Shown here: positions 57,262-64,000 of the stretch, in pieces
Layout of the letters: every line of letters begins with the position of its first letter
Numbering within the stretch: the stretch's first letter is position 1
Assembly: GCF_003589595.1 (NCBI RefSeq)
Contig: NW_020653715.1
Span: 2,450,825 to 2,514,824 of the forward strand
Direction: 5' to 3'
DNA length: 64,000 nt
From: Hyposmocoma kahamanoa
Taxonomy: Eukaryota > Arthropoda > Insecta > Lepidoptera > Cosmopterigidae
Translations under genes and position numbers: made by a program
Notes under the pieces: generated by a model
The model's input: only the letters and a program-made list of their open reading frames with translations
What the model was told of the DNA's origin: nothing
Database searches by the model: none

Positions 57262-57365
57262 TAGAGGCACTGCCACTGCGCCCGTCACCCCATAAGTTCA
57301 CAAGTCCCATGTGACTGTAATTGCGCAGCAACGTTACTGCTTGGCGGCAGAAATAAGTATGGCCC
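57262..57365 (-). mobile_element. Family A retroposon, fragment
   Basis: 'ggcactgccactgcgcccgt', 'cacaagtcccatgtgactgt' and 'gttactgcttggcggcagaa'. Confidence 0.7.
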
Positions 57366-57432
57366 AATTGGCAAGCAACCCTTCTCCCACTGAGTTATCA
57401 GTATCACTTCTATAGATACATTACTTTTCTAA

Positions 57433-57626
57433 ACTGCCTCTGTGGCCGAAAGGTTACCATGCCGGACGGCCACGCAGAGGTCCCAGGATCGATTCCCGAA
57501 TATTTGTATGGCCTACATTTATTTCTCTCGTGAGTGCGAGTGTAATTTATGGTTGTCTATGTGTGTGTCCATGGCACCCGCGACACAGGGTTTCCCTAGT
57601 GCTAATATTATTATTATTATTATATT
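57433..57626 (+). mobile_element. Family B tRNA-derived SINE, full-length
   Basis: 'aactgcctctgtggccgaaa', 'ggttaccatgccggacggcc', 'ggtcccaggatcgattccc', 'acagggtttccctagtgcta' and a (tat)n tail at 57604-57624. Confidence 0.85.
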
Positions 57627-58177
57627 TCTCATGTCTGTATAAACGTGCATGTTATATGCTAGGAGAGACACGTAATGTCTAGAAAAGCTACAGGTTAGAC
57701 TGCGGTGCTTGTTTCTGACGTACAAACTGACATTGCAGCCCACGATGTTATGGAACCTATTTCTTGGACCAAATATCGTAACATTTCCTAAACTGGTAAC
57801 TTAATAGGAAAATATTTCTTGAACGAGAATGCTTTGTATTCTAAAAACGAAGTTTCTGGTTTGATTTCCCGAATGATGAAGTAATCTTTGTACGTTGTCG
57901 TAAAAGTAAATTAATTTTTGAAGAAAAAAAAATTGTTTCTCTGCTCATTTCTCACTAATTTGATGTTGCTTTTACTTTAGCATTATGTATTTACTTCAAC
58001 AAAATCTATTCACGTAAAAGCGTTATAAAAATAGTTTATAAAATACGTAAAGTAGTGGACGTCGTTACAAGGTTATATTGTGTAGAATTTTGTGAAGTGT
58101 CACAGTGATCATCCTAGATAATTTTTGTATAGTTTGTAATGAATAATAACAAAGATCGTAACACTTATAAAAATTTA

Positions 58178-58260
58178 TTCCATCCGGCTGGATTCGAACC
58201 AGTACCCTCAGGCAATCTATGCCAAATGCTCTACCAATTAAGCTACGAAGCGAACCAGCA
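58178..58260 (-). repeat. tRNA-like SINE head
   Basis: Minus strand: 'cgtagcttaattggtagagc' (box A) and 'ctggttcgaatccagcc' (box B). The acceptor halves do not pair, so it is not a working tRNA gene. Similar to the interior of 10247-10742. Confidence 0.55.
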
Positions 58261-58920
58261 GACCTTACGAATATTGCTACGTGCTTCTTGCAAATCTTTG
58301 TTTTTGGTTTTTAACGAGTTTTTTGCCATCTGAATCTTGTACTCTGTCTGTCTCTTCATACATAAAAGTATTTTTGTAATATCACCATAAATTTACCGAA
58401 AACCTGACAAAAAGATTATGTTATTTAAAAAGCAATTTAACTACTTATTAACTAGTAAAATGTGTACAATATTTGAATTTGTAAATGAAAAATCCTTAAC
58501 TGTATTGTTTTATAATCTTTGAAATTTAACACAGTAAACAAAACTGTTTGGTTAAAATTCGAAAGCAATCACTCAATAAATCAAATAAGTAACACTTTCA
58601 CGTATATTTAGAAGATTTCCACTTGATATATCATCACTTTTTCCAATAATATTCATTTGAATAGCATTGTAAAATCGTATTTGAAAAATGGTAGTCTAAA
58701 AGTGAGGTTATTTTTCATCTATACATCTATGACTTGTCTATGGTTGCATAGTGCTGTACGAGAAAAAACATTCGGTTCATTCAATTAAAGTTTTTGTAAT
58801 CGATTAGTAAATCGAATATTTCAATCGCAATCGAACGAGTATCTAAGTGTAAGGATTTGAAGGAGTATTTAAAATTAAGATTTCGGAAATTTTAAATATG
58901 CTTATATTATAGGTTTTATA
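58261..58920. other. Unassigned interval
   Basis: AT-rich, nothing recognised. Confidence 0.45.
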
Positions 58921-58921
58921 A

Positions 58922-59087
58922 GGAAAACTTTTCTAGAACTCTACTTAATGCTCAAGTCAGGATTTGAGTATGGCTTAAAGCACTCGAAATCATACTCAAG
59001 TCCCTGCCATTAGGGTCGTATTTCCAGTACTGGAAATCATACTCAGATCCTGACTTGAGCATTGAGTAGAGTTCTGGAATACGACCC
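58922..59087. mobile_element. M2 foldback MITE, copy 3
   Basis: Right end 'gagttctggaatacgaccc' followed by TAA (59088-59090); the left end is eroded but preceded by TAA at 58919. Confidence 0.75.
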
Positions 59088-59090
59088 TAA

Positions 59091-60785
59091 GACTCAATTG
59101 ACCAAATCCATTCATTCAATTAATTAATCGATTTGTAGTTGGCATTCCAATTGGCCATCACTAAACCGTCTATGGTCGGGTCAGTGACTTGTTTGTTTAC
59201 ATTTTGCAGACTTTTATTATTTAAATTTACCCAAACAACTATCACCGCGTTTAACTGACAAATTTATTAGATCCACGTGTGCACGCTCATGTGATATTAT
59301 TTTAAAAAATCAACATGTTTCACCTAATTTAGTCTGTTGAGTAACTGCTAAAGCACACATATACCTTTTTTTACCTCGATCGCAGTCGGATAACAAGCGC
59401 CAAACACACCTCAGCGTTCGTTAAAGGGCAGCCAAGGGGGAACCTTATCCAATATTTATTAACTTATTTCAAAGAAAATCGTATAATTAACACCATCCCT
59501 CCCCTACACTACCTCCCGAGCGAGCCGGTGAATGTTCACATAGACTATGAAAAAATAAAATAGACGGTACATATACCTAACCCACATTATACCTATTTGT
59601 ACAAGAGCTGATGATTTGCTACATGTGTTCATGGTGAGCATTGAATATTTTCTTATCATTTTCCTTTTTTTTTATCAATTCCTTCAAAGCAATTGCTATA
59701 AAAGTAGCCTAGTAATCTAGACTTACTTGAACTACACTTGTAGGAAATGTAATTTTTAAAATAAACATAGTATATTTAATCGATCAATGGTAGAATCAGT
59801 CGTCAATTGACTGTTTCTACAGTACCAAGCCAATCTGCTCGATTTTGTTACTGAATGATGTAACGATCGATCTAGGCTCTTCTGGGCACATTTTAAAAGC
59901 TACTGGAGAACCCACTGTATAAATGACTAAATCGAGGGTCAATCGACAATCGAATGATTGTTTTATTGATGAATATTCGTCGATAAGACAATGTTTTCAA
60001 GCCAATCGAGACGAGGACTAGTTGGTGTGGTTACACCGTCATTCTCACATTTGCCTTTTTATATAAAAAACGACGATTGCTTAGCCAAGCAATTTTTACT
60101 TATATGCGTTTATCTAAAAAATGCCTCTTCACTCTTTAGTCTTTAATAGCATAGCACTAAATTGCAGATTACTGGAAACACAAATACCGATAGTGATATT
60201 ATATAATTCGTGTCTTGTGTGTTGTTATTATACTGGTTTTTAATAATTTGGAATTATAATAATATTTTGCATTTTAATTATTAGTGTATTCTGGCGCCTA
60301 TATGTGTGCTATATGTGACTGGATCGAAGGATTTTTTTCTAAGTGTTCGGTCTTTGTATTAATAATTATAATAAAATAATATTTTATTCCATATCTTCCT
60401 CGAGAGGTTTTAAATCGTAGGCACAATAAATTACTGTCCAAAATGAAGTGGCACGTCTACATAATTTGATCTCAAGTCTGAATTAGTATTCAGTGTCTCT
60501 CCTTACATGTTCCAAAGTTAATGAGAACGCATCGTATTTTTGAAGCAGGCCTTTGAGATCGCAAAAATATGTTAATATCTGTCATGTACGCGGAAATTGA
60601 TTAACTCTTTGAATAAACACACCACTGAACTTTACGTATACTCTTGTACCTCTATTTATATTAAGATTATCATATATATTTTCTGACTTTCAATAATTTC
60701 AAAAGTCATGATTATCTATAAGTATCTTTTGTGAAAATACTCCACTAGTTTGTTTTATTACTATTGACACAAATATCGAACAAAC
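59091..60785. other. Unassigned interval, with TIR-family pieces near 60110-60380
   Basis: 60110-60140 ('aaaatgcctcttcactcttt') resembles a LINE 3' end, and 60300-60375 ('ggatcgaaggattttt', 'tctttgtattaataattata') matches the end of the element at 10247. Otherwise nothing recognised. Confidence 0.4.
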
Positions 60786-60789
60786 AAAA

Positions 60790-61060
60790 AACAAAAACAA
60801 AAAATCCAAGTTCTTACGTTTTCACGATTGTTACTCATAGGAAATGAAACTATTTTTCCGGATTTAAATGTCGTGTTTTTTTTTTCAAACAACCGAACGT
60901 TTCGGGTCTTTTACACTTGACTTTATCACCTCAGTCAACCGTGACCATGGAACCTGTAAAAGGCCCGAAACGTTGGTTTGTTTGAAAAAACCAATATACG
61001 CTTATATTGATCGTTTAAATCCGAAAAATAGTTTCATTTCCTAAAAAAATTCAAATCGTG
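60790..61060. mobile_element. M4 TIR element, nearly complete
   Basis: Left 'gttactcataggaaatgaaa', centre 'cctcagtcaaccgtgaccat' and 'ggcccgaaacgttggtttgt', right 'ccgaaaaatagtttcatttc'. Confidence 0.65.
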
Positions 61061-61353
61061 TATTCCCGTAGGGTATCCCCGTATAACAAAATTACTGCAT
61101 TCAGTGTTCCATTTCGCAAAACTGCAAGTCTGGCTCATATTCGCCAGTTGCAAGGTTGTGTAGGTTAGTAAATAATTACAATGACATTATTAATAATTCA
61201 CCATCACTCTTCTCTCAGAACCCGTAAAAAGAAATTTTATTAATTACAATCAATTAATTCAATTGTAAAAGTATAACATTGTTATTTGTCTAAATTGTGA
61301 TTGTCAGTTTTTTATTTTAGTTAAAGTGTGAAATACACAGGGAACTAGTGCAG

Positions 61354-61508
61354 GTCGGGCGCGTGTCGGGTCGGGAGCACGGCGGGTGTAATTCCGTGTT
61401 TTTATGCACGGGCACAGGTCAGGTCCCGCGCCCGCTCGTGATGTGTCATCGTCCATATAAATACACGAAATTACATCCGCCGTGCTCCCGACCCGACACG
61501 CGCCCGAC
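61354..61508. repeat. GC-rich foldback (long hairpin)
   Basis: Left arm gtcgggcgcgtgtcgggtcg (61354) through 'gagcacggcgggtgtaattc' pairs with the inverse at 61456-61508. Arms about 50 bp, loop about 50 bp. Much more GC-rich than the surroundings. Class unknown. Confidence 0.65.
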
Positions 61509-61624
61509 CCGCTCCCGTTATCAATGCGTTCCATACTTAAACATGTTGTGTTTAATAGCACCAAATTGTAATACATCGCTTGTAAAGGTATGATACGATA
61601 CAATAAGTAATATTGTACACAGAT

Positions 61625-61735
61625 GTAGACCGGACAGAACCGACAGACGCTGGTTCGAGTCCACTCAGATCAAAGGAACTTTTTTGTGTTTAATCAATAT
61701 TATTGTATCAAAAAAAGAACAAACTAGTGGAACAT
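61625..61735 (+). repeat. tRNA-like remnant with TIR-family end
   Basis: Box-B-like 'ctggttcgagtccactcaga' and then 'aaaagaacaaactagtggaa', the end shared with 10247-10742. Confidence 0.45.
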
Positions 61736-61761
61736 TTAATAAACTACATTTTTATAAAAAA

Positions 61762-62041
61762 AACTGACCTCAAAAATTTATGAAATTACATCTATTTGCC
61801 AAGTTTTATTCAAATCGGCTAACAATTAGTAAGTGAAATCCAACAAACCGGATTCATCTGCTAATTTGCCACCTTTAGAAGTGGAATATTTTCCTCAAAT
61901 TATAATGGGACCACTAGTGAAGTCTTTCAAATAAAAAAAGAATCATCGATATCGATCCACAAATATCAGAGTAATCGTGTAACCTACACACAAAAAGACA
62001 TACAGTCGAATTGTGAACCTCTTCCTTTTTTGAAGTCGGTT
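61762..62041. mobile_element. M1 MITE, copy 5 (280 bp)
   Basis: aactgacctcaaaaatttat at the left, 'cttccttttttgaagtcggt' at the right; internally shortened relative to copy 1. Confidence 0.7.
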
Positions 62042-62254
62042 AAAAGTAGATGAATATCATGGTAGTAAACATCATCAAAATAAAATATCATCATTATCTA
62101 CCAACGGGTCTCATAAATAAGCAAAGGGTTTACGTCATGGTGTTCAAGAAAACGCTTGAAGGTTTACACAAGGGTTATTGACCTTCTTCGACATCCAGGT
62201 GTCACCGAGAATTATTGCAACTAAATAATCACAAATGTACATAACTTCGAAATT

Positions 62255-62350
62255 ATAATTATTAATACAAAGATCGAACACTTGAAATCACGATCATGTT
62301 GTACCGTAGCATTGCTCTTATAACTGAGCTACAGGTCAAGTTACCAAACC
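62255..62350 (-). repeat. tRNA-like remnant
   Basis: Minus strand 'cctgtagctcagttataaga' (box A-like), next to 'aattattaatacaaagatcg', the terminal sequence of the 10247 element. Confidence 0.4.
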
Positions 62351-62484
62351 GTCAAAATTCCCCTGTGTGTTTTTGTTATGGGTCTTTGTACTGGCTTACG
62401 GCAATCCGGTTTGCGGGAGGTTTTTCAAAAATCTCTCACTAGATGTCCCTCGATTTTGTAGTCATGCATTCGAAATTATAGTAA

Positions 62485-62765
62485 CTTAAAACTTAAATCA
62501 TCTTTATTTCATATTAGATTAAACTCTACTGCTAATTCGTAAGGCAGATTCAGACTATATTTCAATACATTTATCATTTTAAGTATTTATTTCAAACATC
62601 TTAGATCGAGAATATCTGCAAGAGCTAAACGGGTCAATAACACGGATTATTGTCATTCAAGTACGCAGAAGCTGTATAAAATAAGCTTTAGAATAAAGTT
62701 TTTGTTTCACTGTAGTTTTAAACCTCGTTAATAGCAAATTTTGAATATCTTCCGGAATCTTATAG
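62485..62765 (-). mobile_element. LINE 3' end (23600 family)
   Basis: 'aaatcatctttatttcatat', 'taaactctactgctaattcg', 'cttagatcgagaatatctgc' and 'gtttcactgtagttttaaac'. Confidence 0.7.
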
Positions 62766-62784
62766 ATAGGTATGTAAGTAAATG

Positions 62785-62855
62785 GCGTCACGGGGGATTC
62801 GAACCGTAGACCTATCAATTTAAAACTAACAGTTCTCCCACTGGGACACCACCGC
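62785..62855 (-). repeat. tRNA-like SINE head
   Basis: Minus strand: 'gcggtggtgtcccagtggga' and 'tacggttcgaatcccccgtg'. The match to tRNA is in boxes A and B only. Confidence 0.5.
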
Positions 62856-63131
62856 TGTATATCGCTTCATTCATATCACAAGTCAGTTAGTGCCTGGATT
62901 CATTCCATAGTTTTTTATTTGTCAAGAAAAAGCACTCAATATTTACTTTTGTAGCGTCGAGATAAGTTTAAATTTTGCATCGTCTATACACATACATAGT
63001 GGCCTTTCATGGAGATTTTTAAAAGTTGCTTGCTTCTTTGGCAATCGAACCGACCAAATATAACAAAAAAACGTACTTAATTTTTGTGAAGCCGATTGAA
63101 ACGATCAATTATATAAAGATTTTTTTAATGA

Positions 63132-63298
63132 TGACGAACAAATAGTGCGCCTGGTGGTAAGCGACATGCCTTTCCATTCCATAACAGTTGCAGTGCCACT
63201 CAGAGCTTTAAATCGCAAAGATCTGAGGGAGACTGCAACTGCGCCCGTCACCCTGAGACGTATGTTGTCAAGTCTCATGTGCCTGTAATTTCACCACT
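63132..63298 (-). mobile_element. Family A retroposon, 3' half
   Basis: 'gcgcctggtggtaagcgaca', 'cagagctttaaatcgcaaag' and 'gtctcatgtgcctgtaattt'. 62860-63130 holds nothing recognised. Confidence 0.8.
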
Positions 63299-63737
63299 TG
63301 TTGGTTTAACGAGTTACGTTCCTTATAACAGTGCAGTGAACCTGTTCCATTTTGTTTAAAAAATTAGTTTTCTTGACGTAATAGCTTGCTTCTTATCTAT
63401 TTGGTGTAAATTGTATTCAAACATCGTATCACAGCCATTTCAAAAACACTCGCAAAACACGAAAAAGAAACAAAACACACTCGAACCGAATTGTAATTTC
63501 TCCAATGGCAAAACGTCGAAGCAATGACCCCTTGTATTATTCAGAAGTATAACCATTCAAACACCCCTTTGCGTTAGAAGTGAGGTGCGTAACGCATCAT
63601 TTGCATATCATCCCTTTATTCCGTGAGGTTTTGCGGTGGCGGTGGCATTCACTAAATATGTGACTTCAGTGTATATATATTTTTTCTTTTTTTTTTTTTC
63701 AACGCATTACAATTGTCAACCAAAAGGTTTTTTTTTA

Positions 63738-63947
63738 AAGATACCATGTGAAGGTACGAACAAGTCGTGTGCCTGGTTGCAGAGCTTTAAATCACAAAGC
63801 CAATGCCCGTTATTCTGAGACATTAGTTGACAAGTCCCATGTACCTATAATTGCACTGGTGTAATGCTCATATGACTGCTTGGCGACAGAAATTGGTAAG
63901 GTAGCAGTACTACCCTGGACGAACTGTTTCACAAGGAGCTCTACTGG
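63738..63947 (-). mobile_element. Family A retroposon, near full-length, internally deleted
   Basis: 'ataccatgtgaaggtacgaa', 'gttgacaagtcccatgtacc' and 'cgaactgtttcacaaggagc'. 63300-63735 has only a T tract (63687-63700) and no gene. Confidence 0.8.
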
Positions 63948-64000
63948 TACAAAAAGTGTCTCTTCTAAAGAGGGGTTTTACGAACCCAGTACGGGTTGGG

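Noticed and set aside
58178..58260. Possible tRNA gene
   Set aside because: Boxes A and B are present but the acceptor halves do not pair and no normal anticodon arm forms. Same verdict for 10321-10405 and 62785-62855.
1..64000. CRISPR arrays, operons, bacterial promoters or a multigene defence-type system
   Set aside because: The sequence is eukaryotic with spliced exons and retroposons; repeats are dispersed rather than regularly spaced.

Overview
This is eukaryotic nuclear DNA, AT-rich, almost gene-free and crowded with retroposons and small inverted-repeat elements. The repeat families (tRNA-headed SINEs, LINE tails ending in 'aggcctgtgcccag...' or ATTCT repeats, and MITEs with 'aaccgac(c/t)tcaaaa' ends) are ones I associate with moths and butterflies. 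I infer a lepidopteran with a fairly large genome. No database search was possible, so family assignments rest on recognition of motifs.

Host-gene content is small. At 29891-30060 (+) there is a spliced exon whose peptide matches the N-terminal beta-propeller region of nucleoporin Nup88 (PP.F.V, ELP.RWG, TV.C). It has a clean acceptor and a GTAAGT donor. At 40719-40946 and 41479-41589, on the minus strand, two candidate coding exons are open in the same phase, 532 bp apart, with usable splice sites. They look like parts of one unidentified protein. The other Nup88 exons were not found here, so most of the window is probably intron or intergenic DNA of these two oppositely oriented genes. A few other open frames (21423-21626 -, 48329-48517 -, 49218-49505 +) might be exons but are not identified.

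The remainder is transposable-element debris. Family A, an about 290-bp retroposon with roughly 25 copies, occurs throughout. Target-site duplications at 9954/10191 show it moves by retroposition. Family B (six copies, tRNA-like head) and family C (two copies, 'acgacctccg(t/g)gg' head) are tRNA-derived SINEs. LINE fragments of several kinds encode reverse-transcriptase or C-terminal pieces, all broken; the best is 33990-35701 (-), with a YADD core. DNA-transposon-like elements include M1 (five copies, 'aaccgac' ends), M2 (three foldback copies flanked by TAA or TTA), M3 (two GC-rich foldbacks), M4 (about ten 'ggaaatgaaactatttttccgg' copies), M5 (hAT-like, 8-bp duplication) and several single foldbacks.

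Layout: 0-9 kb scattered repeats, including M5 nested in family A; 9.6-10.8 kb family A nested in family C beside a TIR element; 12-22 kb LINE ends, M1 copies and foldbacks; 22.2-25.2 kb nested LINE/SINE block with an assembly gap; 27.4-28.7 kb family A and a 0.9-kb TIR element; 29.3-30.1 kb composite retroposon followed by the Nup88 exon; 33-37.5 kb LINE-rich block; 38-44.5 kb palindromes and the minus-strand exons; 44.5-58 kb degenerate repeats, a possible LTR primer-binding site and a second gap; 58-64 kb SINE heads, M1, M2 and M4 copies. I see no novel multigene system; the most notable signals are nested insertions, the splice-site-proximal retroposon and the unidentified minus-strand exons.
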